From NCBI RefSeq assembly GCF_038049935.1, contig NZ_CP145886.1, positions 1,992,501-2,056,500 on the forward strand: a stretch of 64,000 bases of DNA, written 5' to 3'. Each line of letters opens with the position of its first letter. Position 1 is the stretch's first letter. The DNA comes from Rossellomorea sp. y25. Its GTDB lineage: Bacteria; Bacillota; Bacilli; Bacillales; Bacillaceae_B. Below the pieces are notes generated by a model. That model had not been told where the DNA came from. It worked only from the letters and a program-made list of their open reading frames with translations, and did not search any database. Below are positions 9,714-19,517 of this stretch, piece by piece. Both the position numbers and the translations under genes were made by a program.

Positions 9714-10802
9714 ATGAAAAAGGTTCTAGTTGTAGATGATTCAGCATTTATGAGAAAACTTATTAGTGATTTTCTAACAGCCTCAAAGCAACTAGAAGTG
9801 ATAGGAATTGCAAGGAATGGTGAAGACGCAATCTCGAAAATTAATAAACTTCGTCCTGACGTCGTAACCTTAGATGTTGAAATGCCAAGGATGAATGGAA
9901 TAGAAGCCTTAAGGCGGATTATGGGGGAATGTCCAGTTCCTGTCGTGATGCTCTCTTCCACAACCAGAGAAGGGGCAGAGGAGACTTTTAAAGCCATGGA
10001 ACTGGGAGCTGTGGATTTTATCGCTAAACCTTCAGGGACCATATCATTGGACCTTCATAAAGTTCAAGATGAAATAGTTGAAAAAGTAGTCGCGGCAAGC
10101 AAGGTGAATATGACAAAGATGACCAAAACTTATGGGAAGAGAAAGAGGTCAGAATTAAAAGGATCAAGCAGACAAGCTAATGGGACAGAACTCACGACAG
10201 CTTCAGAAAGCAACTGGAGCATGAATTCACCGAAAATAATCCTAATTGGAACTTCAACAGGAGGTCCACGCGCTTTACAGCAGGTGCTGACTGAATTACC
10301 ACCTAACCTGGATGCACCAGTTGTAGTGGTGCAGCATATGCCGCCTGGTTTTACCAGATCACTCGCCAATCGGTTAGATGGTCAGTCAGTCATTAAAGTG
10401 AAGGAAGCGGAACATGAAGAAATCCTTCAAAAAGGAACAGCATATATAGCACCTGGTGGTTTTCATACAAAGGTTGTTGAGTTTGGATCACAATTATCCA
10501 TTCATCTTTCAAAGGAAGAAGCACCAAGGAATGGTCACAGACCTTCCGTTGACATATTGTTCGAATCCGTAAGCTTGATTCTAGACTATGGCAAAATTGC
10601 TGTCATTATGACCGGTATGGGTTCTGATGGCTCTGAAGGATTGATCAAGCTTAAAGAACGAGGCGAAGTGAGAGCCATTGCAGAATCTGAAGAATCTTGT
10701 ATTGTGTTTGGAATGCCGAAATCGGCTATCGCGACAAATTTAGTGGACAGCGTGGAAACCATCGGGGATATTTCTCAAACCATTATGAAGTACATGTTGT
10801 AG
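9714..10802 (+). CDS. cheB: Chemotaxis response regulator protein-glutamate methylesterase CheB
   Basis: 362 residues. Receiver domain (1-~120) with DD at 8-9, phosphorylated Asp54 (VTLDVEMP) and Lys in 'FIAKPS'. After a Lys/Ser-rich linker comes the methylesterase domain with catalytic Ser in 'GTSTGGPRA', His in 'VVQHMPPGFT' and Asp in 'MTGMGSDGSEG'. CheB removes methyl groups from, or deamidates, receptor glutamates for adaptation. A good ribosome binding site (GGGAGG) precedes ATG 9714. Confidence 0.98.
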   Translation: MKKVLVVDDSAFMRKLISDFLTASKQLEVIGIARNGEDAISKINKLRPDVVTLDVEMPRMNGIEALRRIMGECPVPVVMLSSTTREGAEETFKAMELGAVDFIAKPSGTISLDLHKVQDEIVEKVVAASKVNMTKMTKTYGKRKRSELKGSSRQANGTELTTASESNWSMNSPKIILIGTSTGGPRALQQVLTELPPNLDAPVVVVQHMPPGFTRSLANRLDGQSVIKVKEAEHEEILQKGTAYIAPGGFHTKVVEFGSQLSIHLSKEEAPRNGHRPSVDILFESVSLILDYGKIAVIMTGMGSDGSEGLIKLKERGEVRAIAESEESCIVFGMPKSAIATNLVDSVETIGDISQTIMKYML

Positions 10803-10817
10803 AGAGGTGTGGTGCAC

Positions 10818-12842
10818 ATGGAATTGAGTCAATATTTAGAAGTTTTTATAGAAGAGAGTAAGGAAAATCTACAAACCTGTAATGAGCAATTACTGGAATT
10901 GGAGAAAAACCCTGAAAACCTGGCGATTGTTAATGAAATTTTTCGTTCAGCTCACACGTTAAAAGGAATGTCTGCAACGATGGGATACGAGGATTTAGCA
11001 AACCTTACCCATAAAATGGAGAACGTACTGGATGCTATTCGAAACGAAAAAATAAAAGTGACGCCAGAAATTTTGGATATTGTGTTTAAATCCGTTGACG
11101 ACTTAGAAGCAATGGTGTTTTCTATCGCAGACGGCGGAGATGGGAAGCGGGACGTGTCAGAAGTAGTAACTCTCCTCCAAGCGATTGAAAAGGGTGAAGT
11201 TCTACAGTCAGCTAGTAATGAAGTTGCCGCATCCTCAGCCACCGAAATACATACATTATCCATGAAGTATGAAGCATTTGAACAAACCGTTATTCAGCAA
11301 TCCTATGAACAGGGATTCCATTGCTTTGAAATCACCGTATCCTTGCGGGAGGATTGCCTTTTAAAAGCAGCAAGGGTTTATATGGTTTTTGAAGTGCTGG
11401 AACAAATCGGGGAAGTCATTAAGTCTTTCCCAACTGTAGATCAGCTGGAAGAAGAACAGTTCGATCATTCCTTTGTTGTAGCCGTTGTGTCAAAAGGGGA
11501 TGCAAGTGGCATAGAAAAGAGTATACGAAAGGTATCTGAGGTTGAAGAAGTCACTGTACTGGAACTCACCTCTCATCATCTTCATGATAATGAAAATAAT
11601 GCTAATGAGGAACAGCATAGAGAAGGTGTTGAAAAAGAAAGGGAAGAAATGATACCCAAAACAACAAGTAATCCATCAAAACAATCGAACCCTTCGAGCA
11701 AAACGATCCGTGTGAATATTGAACGCTTAGATGTGCTGATGAATTTGTTTGAAGAGCTTGTCATTGATAGAGGCAGACTGGAACAGATCTCTAAAGATTT
11801 GAATAACCCGGAATTAAATGAAACGGTTGAAAGAATGACACGGATTTCCGGAGACTTACAAAGCATCATTCTCAATATGCGGATGGTTCCTGTAGAGACG
11901 GTATTTAACCGCTTTCCACGCATGGTAAGGCAGCTTGCAAGAGATTTAAATAAGGAAATAGAATTAGAAATCATCGGGGCAGAGACCGAACTTGATCGTA
12001 CGGTCATTGATGAGATTGGAGACCCTCTCGTCCACTTAATTCGAAACGCTTTAGATCACGGAATCGAAATGCCTGATGTTCGTACTAAAAATGGTAAGCC
12101 TGAACAAGGAACCGTCAAGCTGCGAGCCTATCATAGTGGAAATCATGTATTTATTGAACTAGAAGACGATGGTGCAGGAATAAATAAACAGCGGGTACTG
12201 GAAAAAGCGATTCAAAAAGGAATTGTATCAGAAGAAGTTGCGCAAACCTTATCGGATCGGCAAATCTATGAACTCATCCTGGCATCAGGCTTTTCTACTG
12301 CTGAGCAAATCTCGGATATCTCTGGTAGGGGAGTTGGCCTTGATGTCGTCAAAGCAACGATTGAGTCATTGGGCGGTTCAATAACAATCGACTCTACTGT
12401 TGGACAAGGCTCACTGTTTTCTATCCAATTACCATTAACCTTATCGATCATATCAGTCATGCTTGTTGAAATTGAAGCTGAGAAATACGCAATTCCACTT
12501 TCTTCGATCATAGAGACGGCCATAGTGAAAAAAGAAGAGATGATGAACGCACATAATCAAAGAGTGATTGATTTCAGAGGCAAGATTGTACCATTGTTAT
12601 TCCTCAAGGATGTTTTCGAAGTTCCTAAAGATTCAAAGGATGAGGACTTATATTCTGTCGTGGTTGTCCGTAAAGGTGAAAAGATGGCAGGGTTAGTGGT
12701 AGATTCCTTTATTGGTCAACAGGAAATTGTTCTAAAATCATTAGGGAATTATCTGCACGATGTATTCGCTATTTCCGGTGGCACTATATTGGGGGATGGA
12801 AAGGTAGCGCTGATTGTTGATTGTAATGCGTTGATAAAATAG
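10818..12842 (+). CDS. cheA: Chemotaxis histidine kinase CheA
   Basis: 674 residues. P1 Hpt domain with phospho-His46 in 'SAHTLKGMSATMG'; P2 (~160-250) binds CheY/CheB; dimerisation P3 begins near 'TIRVNIERLDVLMNLFEELV'; P4 ATPase has the N box 'HLIRNALDHG' (~405) and G boxes 'DDGAGI' and 'GRGVGLDVV'; the C-terminal CheW-like P5 couples to receptors. The longest frame starts at GTG 10809, but ATG 10818 gives the family start MELSQYL and correct spacing from AGAGGTG. Confidence 0.98.
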   Translation: MELSQYLEVFIEESKENLQTCNEQLLELEKNPENLAIVNEIFRSAHTLKGMSATMGYEDLANLTHKMENVLDAIRNEKIKVTPEILDIVFKSVDDLEAMVFSIADGGDGKRDVSEVVTLLQAIEKGEVLQSASNEVAASSATEIHTLSMKYEAFEQTVIQQSYEQGFHCFEITVSLREDCLLKAARVYMVFEVLEQIGEVIKSFPTVDQLEEEQFDHSFVVAVVSKGDASGIEKSIRKVSEVEEVTVLELTSHHLHDNENNANEEQHREGVEKEREEMIPKTTSNPSKQSNPSSKTIRVNIERLDVLMNLFEELVIDRGRLEQISKDLNNPELNETVERMTRISGDLQSIILNMRMVPVETVFNRFPRMVRQLARDLNKEIELEIIGAETELDRTVIDEIGDPLVHLIRNALDHGIEMPDVRTKNGKPEQGTVKLRAYHSGNHVFIELEDDGAGINKQRVLEKAIQKGIVSEEVAQTLSDRQIYELILASGFSTAEQISDISGRGVGLDVVKATIESLGGSITIDSTVGQGSLFSIQLPLTLSIISVMLVEIEAEKYAIPLSSIIETAIVKKEEMMNAHNQRVIDFRGKIVPLLFLKDVFEVPKDSKDEDLYSVVVVRKGEKMAGLVVDSFIGQQEIVLKSLGNYLHDVFAISGGTILGDGKVALIVDCNALIK

Positions 12843-12854
12843 GAGGTAAGGGAA

Positions 12855-13301
12855 ATGAGTGTAGTATCAGAGACGATGGAAGACCTAAAGCTTATCGTAT
12901 TTCAATTGGTGGATAAGGAATATGCGATTCCCGTCAATCAGGTTCGGTCAATTGAGAAGCTGCAATATATTACGAGAGTGCCTGGAATGCCTTCCTATGT
13001 TAGGGGAGTAATAAATTTACGTGGTGTCGTAACTCCCATTATCGATTTAAGAAGCCGATTTGGTTTATCCTCTTCAGATTCATTAGAAAGCACCCGTTTG
13101 ATTATCGTTGGTTCAGAGGATAAAGAAGTAGGATTGATCGTAGATTCAGCAAATGATGTGTTAGATGTAGCGAGAGAAATGATTGAACCGCCGCCACAAG
13201 TTGTCGGAATAATGGAGGCAGAGTACATTGGTGGAGTAGTCAAGCAGAACAAACGTTTGTTGATCCTGCTCCATCTTGACAAAATTCTGGAATCCATTTA
13301 A
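12855..13301 (+). CDS. cheW: Chemotaxis adaptor protein CheW
   Basis: 148 residues, a single CheW domain made of two SH3-like subdomains. It shows 'DKEYAIPVNQVRSIEKL' and the receptor-contact block 'VPGMPSYVRGVINLRGVVTPIIDLR'. It bridges CheA P5 to methyl-accepting receptors. AGGAGG at 12841-12846 precedes ATG 12855; it sits 12 nt after cheA. Confidence 0.98.
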   Translation: MSVVSETMEDLKLIVFQLVDKEYAIPVNQVRSIEKLQYITRVPGMPSYVRGVINLRGVVTPIIDLRSRFGLSSSDSLESTRLIIVGSEDKEVGLIVDSANDVLDVAREMIEPPPQVVGIMEAEYIGGVVKQNKRLLILLHLDKILESI

Positions 13302-13316
13302 GGGGGTCAGATACGA

Positions 13317-13952
13317 ATGGGATATGAAAAGAAAATATCGTCAATGCACTTGGATATTTTGAAAGAAATCGGAAATATTGGAGCGGGTCATGCTGCAACT
13401 GCCCTCTCCACTCTACTGGGTAAGAAGATTGATATGAAGGTGCCCAGTGTGCAGGTTGTTACATTCGATGAAATGATGGAGATGGCAGGGGGACCGGATA
13501 ATGTGGTCGTAAGTGTATTCTTAAGGATTGAAGGGGAAGCACCGGGAAGCATGTTTTTTTTGTTGCCTCTTGAACAAGCCTCTATTTATATTCGGACCAT
13601 GATACAGGATCGTTCCTTTTCATTTAGTGAACCGCCGTATTCAGAATTAGGATTATCAGCTATGCAAGAGTTAGGTAATATTCTCTCAGGTTCTTATTTG
13701 TCGTCCCTATCTGACTTTACGAATCTTAAGCTATTACCTTCAGTCCCCGCTTTATCGGTAGATATGGCCGGAGCCATCATCGGTTTCGGATTACTTGAAA
13801 TTTCTCAGGTAAGTGATTATGCGATTGTTATAGATACTGCCTTGAAAGAAGAAGAATTTCAGAAATCAGAAAGTGTGAAAGGTCATTTCTTCCTCTTACC
13901 CGATCCGGATTCATTTGAGGTCATCTTTCAATCACTTGGTGTGAAGTTATGA
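13317..13952 (+). CDS. cheC: CheY-P phosphatase CheC
   Basis: 211 residues with two pseudo-symmetric active-site helices: 'LKEIGNIGAGHAATALS' (~15-31) and 'AMQELGNILSGSYLSSL' (~117-133), each with the Glu and Asn used to hydrolyse CheY-P. CheC is activated by CheD and is part of the third adaptation system of Bacillus. The stop codon overlaps the cheD start (ATGA). Confidence 0.97.
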   Translation: MGYEKKISSMHLDILKEIGNIGAGHAATALSTLLGKKIDMKVPSVQVVTFDEMMEMAGGPDNVVVSVFLRIEGEAPGSMFFLLPLEQASIYIRTMIQDRSFSFSEPPYSELGLSAMQELGNILSGSYLSSLSDFTNLKLLPSVPALSVDMAGAIIGFGLLEISQVSDYAIVIDTALKEEEFQKSESVKGHFFLLPDPDSFEVIFQSLGVKL

Positions 13953-14446
13953 ATGCTTTACACACCGTGGTAAAGGTGGGGATTGCAGATATGAATATCG
14001 TGGGTAATGGAAGTTCAATTCGCACATCGGGCTTGGGTTCTTGCATTGGAGTTGTACTATACGATGACCTTATCAAATTGGCAGGTATGGTCCACGTTAT
14101 GCTCCCCCATTCTACGATAGGGAAAGAGCCGTTGATGAACTTAGCCAAATACGCAGACACGGGAATAGAGGAACTCATTCGACAACTGGGAATACGGGGA
14201 GCGAATATGGGGAGACTTAAGTGCAAAATGGCGGGAGGTGCACAAATGTTTCAATTTCAGGCAAAAAGCGATGTGATGAGAATAGGTCCGAGGAATGCGG
14301 ATGCAGTTAAGGTGGCCCTCTTGAAGCATCGAGTTCCGATTGTAGCAGAGGACATTGGTGGTAATAAAGGGAGAACCATTGAATTCTTCACATCGACTGG
14401 AATCCTTCATGTTCGCACAGTTAATGAAGGAACTAAGGAATTGTGA
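13949..14446 (+). CDS. cheD: Chemoreceptor glutamine deamidase CheD
   Basis: 165 residues. The catalytic Cys lies in 'TSGLGSCIGVVLYDD' and the His in 'LAGMVHVMLPHS', a papain-like dyad. CheD deamidates receptor glutamines and binds CheC to stimulate its phosphatase activity. The gene overlaps cheC by 4 nt, fitting a 1:1 complex. Confidence 0.97.
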   Translation: MNALHTVVKVGIADMNIVGNGSSIRTSGLGSCIGVVLYDDLIKLAGMVHVMLPHSTIGKEPLMNLAKYADTGIEELIRQLGIRGANMGRLKCKMAGGAQMFQFQAKSDVMRIGPRNADAVKVALLKHRVPIVAEDIGGNKGRTIEFFTSTGILHVRTVNEGTKEL

Positions 14447-14546
14447 GTATACGTTCAGTTTCAAAAAGTTCGTTTGCTCATACTCAAGGTGTTTTATACT
14501 TTAAAGTAGATTTCAAGAAAGAAAATAGTAAGCAAGGAGGATACTT

Positions 14547-15305
14547 ATGTCTCAGCAACCCCCTCGAACAGATGAACAACTATATTGGGAGAGATGGATA
14601 AACAGTCGTGATACCCGGGCAGGTGACATGTTAGTGAAAAAGTATATGCCACTTGTGTCGTATCATGTTCAGCGAATTTCCGTTGGGCTGCCAAGAAACG
14701 TCTCGAGAGAAGATATAAAGAGTCTTGGGTTGATGGGATTACTGGATGCACTTCAGAAGTTTGATCCAACGAGAGATCTAAAGTTCGATACATATGCTTC
14801 CTTCAGAGTACGGGGAGCAATTCTTGACGGACTAAGAAAAGAAGACTGGCTTCCGCGATCAACAAGGGACCGGGCGAAAAAAATTGAAGCCAAAACAGTG
14901 GAACTCGAACAAATTTTATTGCGACACGTGACGGCTGAGGAAGTGGCTGCTTCGTTAGAAATCGCTCCGGAAGAAGTTTACCAAACGACCAATGAACATT
15001 TCTTTGCCAATATTCTTTCCATGGATGAGCAACTAACCGATGATGATCATGAATCTCAGAGCTATTCTATTAAAGATGATAAGACGATCTCTCCTGAAGA
15101 AGAAGTGTTGAAGGGTGAAAAAGTATCGGAGTTAGAGAAAACGATTCTAACCCTCTCTGAAAAGGAACAGCTTGTATTAAGCTTATTCTACAAAGAAGAA
15201 TTAACGTTAACGGAAATCGGGGAAGTAATGAAACTATCAACATCGCGTATTTCACAAATACATTCCAAGGCCATCTTTAAACTGCGCAATTTATTAGGCT
15301 CTTGA
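14547..15305 (+). CDS. sigD: RNA polymerase sigma-D factor (flagellar/motility sigma-28)
   Basis: 252 residues. Region 2 is clear in 'LMGLLDALQKFDPTRDLKFDTYASFRVRGAILDGLRKEDW'-type sequence (shown by positions ~70-110), region 3 near 'AEEVAASLEIAPEEVY' and region 4 helix-turn-helix in 'LTLTEIGEVMKLSTSRISQIH'. It directs transcription of late flagellar, chemotaxis and autolysin genes and is antagonised by FlgM. AAGGAGG at 14534-14540 precedes ATG 14547. Its place near the distal end of the long fla/che operon is known in B. subtilis to affect the motile/sessile switch. Confidence 0.98.
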   Translation: MSQQPPRTDEQLYWERWINSRDTRAGDMLVKKYMPLVSYHVQRISVGLPRNVSREDIKSLGLMGLLDALQKFDPTRDLKFDTYASFRVRGAILDGLRKEDWLPRSTRDRAKKIEAKTVELEQILLRHVTAEEVAASLEIAPEEVYQTTNEHFFANILSMDEQLTDDDHESQSYSIKDDKTISPEEEVLKGEKVSELEKTILTLSEKEQLVLSLFYKEELTLTEIGEVMKLSTSRISQIHSKAIFKLRNLLGS

Positions 15306-15354
15306 CCCTCTCGATTGACAGAACAGTAAATGAGCCAAACCAATAGATGTTGAT

Positions 15355-15396
15355 GGACTGTTCCGACGAAATGCAGTTTAAGGGGGCAGTCCTTTA
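15355..15396 (+). terminator. Terminator-like hairpin between sigD and swrB
   Basis: GGACTGTTCC (15355-15364) pairs with GGGGCAGTCC (15383-15392) over 10 bp with two G-U pairs and an 18-nt loop, followed by TTTATAGTTTT. The uridine tract is interrupted, so it may be partial or act as a processing or stability element. Confidence 0.5.
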
Positions 15397-15440
15397 TAGT
15401 TTTAAGAAAGACTAAAATCAAACTAAACTAAGGTGATTTC

Positions 15441-15965
15441 ATGGTAACATTCCTGCTTTTTATATCTTTTCTTCTTAATATCGTTGCATTGCTGGCAATC
15501 GTCATTTTATACTCAAGGCAAAATCGTTTTCTTAACATGGAAAAAGAACAAAAGAAAATGATCAAGGAATTGGAAGAGGTCATCTCTACTTATCTGATCG
15601 AAATGAAAGAAGAGAATGAAGAGTTCATGCGTACATTTAATCAACATGCTAAAAGTGAAAAACGTATCACTGACAATACGGATGATGAGAATGTAAACAG
15701 TTCCCCGCTTCAAACCAATCCCAAGTGGTCAGGAGCAGGATATAAGCAAGCTTCAAAGGCCTATCAGCAAAAATTAACACCACAAATGGGAGCCGGCGAA
15801 AAAAAGTTTGAGGTGCAACCAACAGTAAAAACCAATGAAGATCCCTTTCTTCAACAGGTTCTCTCACTAAAGAGAGAAGGATTGACCGTAGAAGAAATAG
15901 CTCAAACTGTCGGAAAAGGTCAAACAGAAATTGAGCTTCTTTTAAAATTTCGTCAAATTATGTAG
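15441..15965 (+). CDS. swrB: Swarming motility protein SwrB (YlxL)
   Basis: 174 residues. One N-terminal transmembrane helix (~4-25, FLLFISFLLNIVALLAIVIL), a charged coiled-coil-like stretch (~30-70), a variable middle, and a conserved C-terminal helix-turn-helix-like end 'LSLKREGLTVEEIAQTVGKG'. In B. subtilis SwrB is membrane-anchored and activates FliM/FliG assembly of the basal body, which releases the block on sigma-D. Here it is separated from sigD by 135 nt with a terminator-like hairpin. Confidence 0.88.
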   Translation: MVTFLLFISFLLNIVALLAIVILYSRQNRFLNMEKEQKKMIKELEEVISTYLIEMKEENEEFMRTFNQHAKSEKRITDNTDDENVNSSPLQTNPKWSGAGYKQASKAYQQKLTPQMGAGEKKFEVQPTVKTNEDPFLQQVLSLKREGLTVEEIAQTVGKGQTEIELLLKFRQIM

Positions 15966-15972
15966 GAAGTTC

Positions 15973-16001
15973 TTGATTGGTCTGAATAGGTATGCTATAG
16001 T
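15973..16001 (+). promoter_or_regulatory. Sigma-A promoter of rpsB
   Basis: TTGATT (15973-15978), 17-nt spacer, TATAGT (15996-16001) with a TGC extended -10 at 15993-15995. Transcription would begin near 16008 and give a ~115-nt leader. The leader has a small GTGT/ACAC hairpin just after the start and a CTATTT/AAATAG hairpin further on, which could be an autoregulatory S2 leader. Confidence 0.75.
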
Positions 16002-16124
16002 ATTCATGGTGTGATTACACACGTTTCTCGATTGAGGTAGATGGTGCTATTTTTGATAAATAGTTTCTACTACAAGATGACGGAAACGGAGGAGAAAACA
16101 AAAACCATTTAGGAGGAAACACAC

Positions 16125-16832
16125 ATGTCAGTAATTTCTATGAAACAATTGCTAGAAGCTGGTGTACATTTCGGACACCAAACCCGCCGTTGGAACCCAA
16201 AAATGAAGAGATACATCTTCACTGAGCGTAACGGCATCTACATCATCGACCTTCAAAAAACAGTTAAAAAGGTTGAAGAAGCTTATAACTTCGTTAAAGA
16301 ATTAGCTGGTAACGGCGGTAAAGTTCTTTTCGTCGGTACGAAAAAGCAAGCACAGGAGTCTGTTAAAGAAGAAGCAGAACGTGCAGGTATGTACTACATC
16401 AACCAACGTTGGTTGGGTGGAACTCTTACTAACTTCGAAACAATCCAAAAGCGTATTTCCCGTCTTAAAGAAATTGAAAAAATGGAAGAGGACGGAACGT
16501 TTGAAGTACTACCTAAGAAAGAAGTAGTACAACTTAAAAAAGAACATGAACGCTTAGTGAAATTCTTAGGCGGAATCAAAGATATGAACACGCTACCTGA
16601 TGCATTATTCATCATCGATCCTCGTAAAGAGCGTATCGCAGTAGCTGAAGCTCGTAAACTTCATATCCCTATCGTGGGTATTGTTGATACAAACTGTGAT
16701 CCGGACGAAATCGATGTAGTTATTCCTGCGAATGACGATGCGATCCGTGCAGTTAAGCTTCTTACAGGTAAAATGGCAGATGCTATTTTAGAAGCTAAGC
16801 AAGGTGAAGAAGCAGCTGTAGCAGCTGAGTAA
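16125..16832 (+). CDS. rpsB: 30S ribosomal protein S2
   Basis: 235 residues, normal for bacterial S2. It starts '[26 protein letters not shown]' (positions 2-27) and contains '[19 protein letters not shown]' and '[19 protein letters not shown]'. S2 joins the small subunit late and is needed for S1/mRNA binding. AGGAGGAAA at 16112-16120 is an excellent ribosome binding site. It has its own promoter and a strong terminator before tsf. Confidence 0.99.
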   Translation: MSVISMKQLLEAGVHFGHQTRRWNPKMKRYIFTERNGIYIIDLQKTVKKVEEAYNFVKELAGNGGKVLFVGTKKQAQESVKEEAERAGMYYINQRWLGGTLTNFETIQKRISRLKEIEKMEEDGTFEVLPKKEVVQLKKEHERLVKFLGGIKDMNTLPDALFIIDPRKERIAVAEARKLHIPIVGIVDTNCDPDEIDVVIPANDDAIRAVKLLTGKMADAILEAKQGEEAAVAAE

Positions 16833-16840
16833 TGAATGAA

Positions 16841-16877
16841 AGGTGATAAGAGGGTTTACCCTTATCACCTTTTTTTA
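16841..16877 (+). terminator. Rho-independent terminator after rpsB
   Basis: AGGTGATAAG (16841-16850) pairs with CTTATCACCT (16861-16870), with further AGGG/CCC pairing possible in the loop, and runs into a T tract at 16870-16876. Confidence 0.9.
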
Positions 16878-16981
16878 AAGAGTATTCACATTTACTGTCC
16901 TCAATTATAGAGACAGTACATTTTTGACTCTCACCTATTGGTGACATAGTCTACATAGTTAATCTAAGGAGGAAACCCACT

Positions 16982-17863
16982 ATGGCAATTACTGCACAAA
17001 TGGTTAAAGAACTTCGTGAAAAAACTGGCGCTGGAATGATGGACTGTAAAAAAGCGTTAACAGAAACTGATGGAGATATGGACAAAGCAATTGACTTTTT
17101 ACGTGAAAAAGGAATTGCGAAAGCAGCTAAGAAAGCTGACCGTATCGCAGCAGAAGGTACTACTTACATTGCGAGCGAAGGAAACACTGCAATTATTCTT
17201 GAAGTAAATGCAGAAACAGATTTCGTTGCGAAAAACGAAAACTTCCAAAACCTTGTAAAAGAATTATCTGACCACTTACTTGCTAACAAACCAGCTTCTG
17301 TTGAGGAAGCTCATGAGCAAAAAATGACAAATGGTTCAACTGTAAGTGAATTCATCAATGCTGCTATCGCTAAAATCGGAGAAAAAATCACTCTGCGTCG
17401 TTTTGAAATCCGTACTAAAGATGATAACGCTGCTTTCGGTGAATACCTGCACATGGGTGGCCGTATCGCTGTTCTAACAGTGGTTGAAGGCACTACAGAT
17501 GCTAATGTTGCGAAAGACGTTGCTATGCACGCTGCAGCATTAAATCCTAAATATGTTTCACGTGATCAGGTTTCTGCTGAAGAAGTAGAGCGTGAGCGTG
17601 AAGTACTTAAGCAACAAGCATTAAATGAAGGAAAACCTGAAAACATCGTTGAAAAAATGGTGGAAGGTCGCCTTGGGAAATACTTCGAGGATATCTGTAT
17701 CTTAGATCAAACATTCGTTAAGAATCCAGATCAAAAAGTACGTCAATACCTTGAAGCAAATAAAGCTACTTTAACTGACTTCACCCGTTACGAAGTAGGA
17801 GAAGGTCTTGAGAAGCGTCAAGAAAACTTCGCTGAAGAAGTAATGAACCAAGTAAACAAATAA
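16982..17863 (+). CDS. tsf: Translation elongation factor Ts
   Basis: 293 residues. The N-terminal UBA-like domain '[18 protein letters not shown]' and the EF-Tu-contact '[14 protein letters not shown]' are diagnostic; two core subdomains and the C-terminal helix follow. EF-Ts recycles EF-Tu-GDP. It starts behind AAGGAGG (16966-16972). The 103-nt leader holds a TACTGTC/GACAGTA inverted repeat (16893-16918) and a TCACC/GGTGA repeat (16931-16944), and a weak TTGACT-N17-TAGTCT promoter-like match at 16924-16952. Confidence 0.99.
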   Translation: MAITAQMVKELREKTGAGMMDCKKALTETDGDMDKAIDFLREKGIAKAAKKADRIAAEGTTYIASEGNTAIILEVNAETDFVAKNENFQNLVKELSDHLLANKPASVEEAHEQKMTNGSTVSEFINAAIAKIGEKITLRRFEIRTKDDNAAFGEYLHMGGRIAVLTVVEGTTDANVAKDVAMHAAALNPKYVSRDQVSAEEVEREREVLKQQALNEGKPENIVEKMVEGRLGKYFEDICILDQTFVKNPDQKVRQYLEANKATLTDFTRYEVGEGLEKRQENFAEEVMNQVNK

Positions 17864-17890
17864 GATCAGCTAAAGTTAAACATCTATAAG

Positions 17891-18675
<785 letters not shown>

Positions 18676-18676
<1 letters not shown>

Positions 18677-19233
18677 TGCCAAATACGATCATTGCAAATG
18701 CAAAAGAAAGAATGACAAAAGCAATTCAAACATTTTCTCGTGAGTTAGCAAGTATCCGTGCCGGTAGAGCTAACGCATCACTACTTGATAAGATCACAGT
18801 TGATTATTACGGTGCACCTACACCTGTGAATCAATTAGCGGGAATTTCCATTCCAGAGGCTCGTATGCTTGTAATCCAACCTTATGACAAATCTGCTTTA
18901 GGTGATATTGAGAAGGCGATTTTGAAATCAGATCTTGGAATTACACCTACCAGTGATGGGAATATTATCCGAATCGTAGTTCCTGCCTTAACGGAAGAAC
19001 GTCGTAAAGAACTCGTGAAGCTTGTGAAAAGAGAAGCTGAAGATGCAAAAGTGGCGATTCGTAACATCCGTCGTGATGCAAATGACGATCTTAAGAAGAA
19101 AGAAAAGAGCGGAGACATAACAGAAGATGATCTTCGTGGATACTCTGATGATGTTCAAAAAGCAACAGACGAGAGCATCGTCAAGATCGATGGCATTGCC
19201 AAAGATAAAGAACAAGAAATGTTAGAAGTTTAA
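18676..19233 (+). CDS. frr: Ribosome recycling factor
   Basis: 185 residues, the exact family length. Features: '[17 protein letters not shown]', '[15 protein letters not shown]' and a C-terminal long helical arm '[20 protein letters not shown]'. It splits post-termination ribosomes with EF-G. Translationally coupled to pyrH (1-nt overlap). Confidence 0.99.
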
Positions 19234-19251
19234 TGATCATATTCTAATCCT

Positions 19252-19315
19252 AAGGGACTGACCTATAAGTGAACTCATATTCCTTATGGGACAGTCCCTT
19301 TGTTTATGCTTGTTT
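19252..19315 (+). terminator. Terminator hairpin after frr
   Basis: AAGGGACTG (19252-19260) pairs with CAGTCCCTT (19292-19300), with additional ATAAG/CTTAT pairing inside; the downstream tract is TGTTTATG, so the T run is modest. Confidence 0.75.
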
Positions 19316-19357
19316 AGAGTATGCGTAATGATAGCAAGCTTCTCGTATTCTCTGATA

Positions 19358-19408
19358 GAACGTTTATATTAGTTGTGATGGGGCGGAACAACTTCGTATA
19401 AAACGTTC
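19358..19408 (+). repeat. Long imperfect inverted repeat in the uppS leader region
   Basis: GAACGTTT (19358-19365) and AAACGTTC (19401-19408) are perfect arms; inside them AGTTGT (19371-19376) pairs with ACAACT (19388-19393). This gives a nearly continuous stem with small bulges and an 11-nt loop. No uridine tract follows, so it is not an ordinary terminator. It lies just upstream of the candidate uppS promoter. Confidence 0.55.
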
Positions 19409-19465
19409 AAGATACCTATATGAATATACATAATCTATTTTCTTGAAGATATCTTCCTTATTTTT

Positions 19466-19474
19466 TGATATGAT
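19466..19474 (+). promoter_or_regulatory. Extended -10 promoter candidate for uppS
   Basis: TGA-TATGAT (19466-19474) is an extended -10. No good -35 is found at 16-18 nt; a TTGAAG lies 20 nt upstream at 19443. It precedes the uppS start by ~44 nt. Confidence 0.45.
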
Positions 19475-19517
19475 AGTAAGGGTAAATATTTTTTGGATTG
19501 TTGGTGGAGGATTTTTT

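Noticed and set aside
19388..19400. ACAACTTCGTATA resembles one arm of loxP
   Set aside because: Only one arm, no correctly spaced partner; it is explained by the local GAACGTTT/AAACGTTC hairpin.
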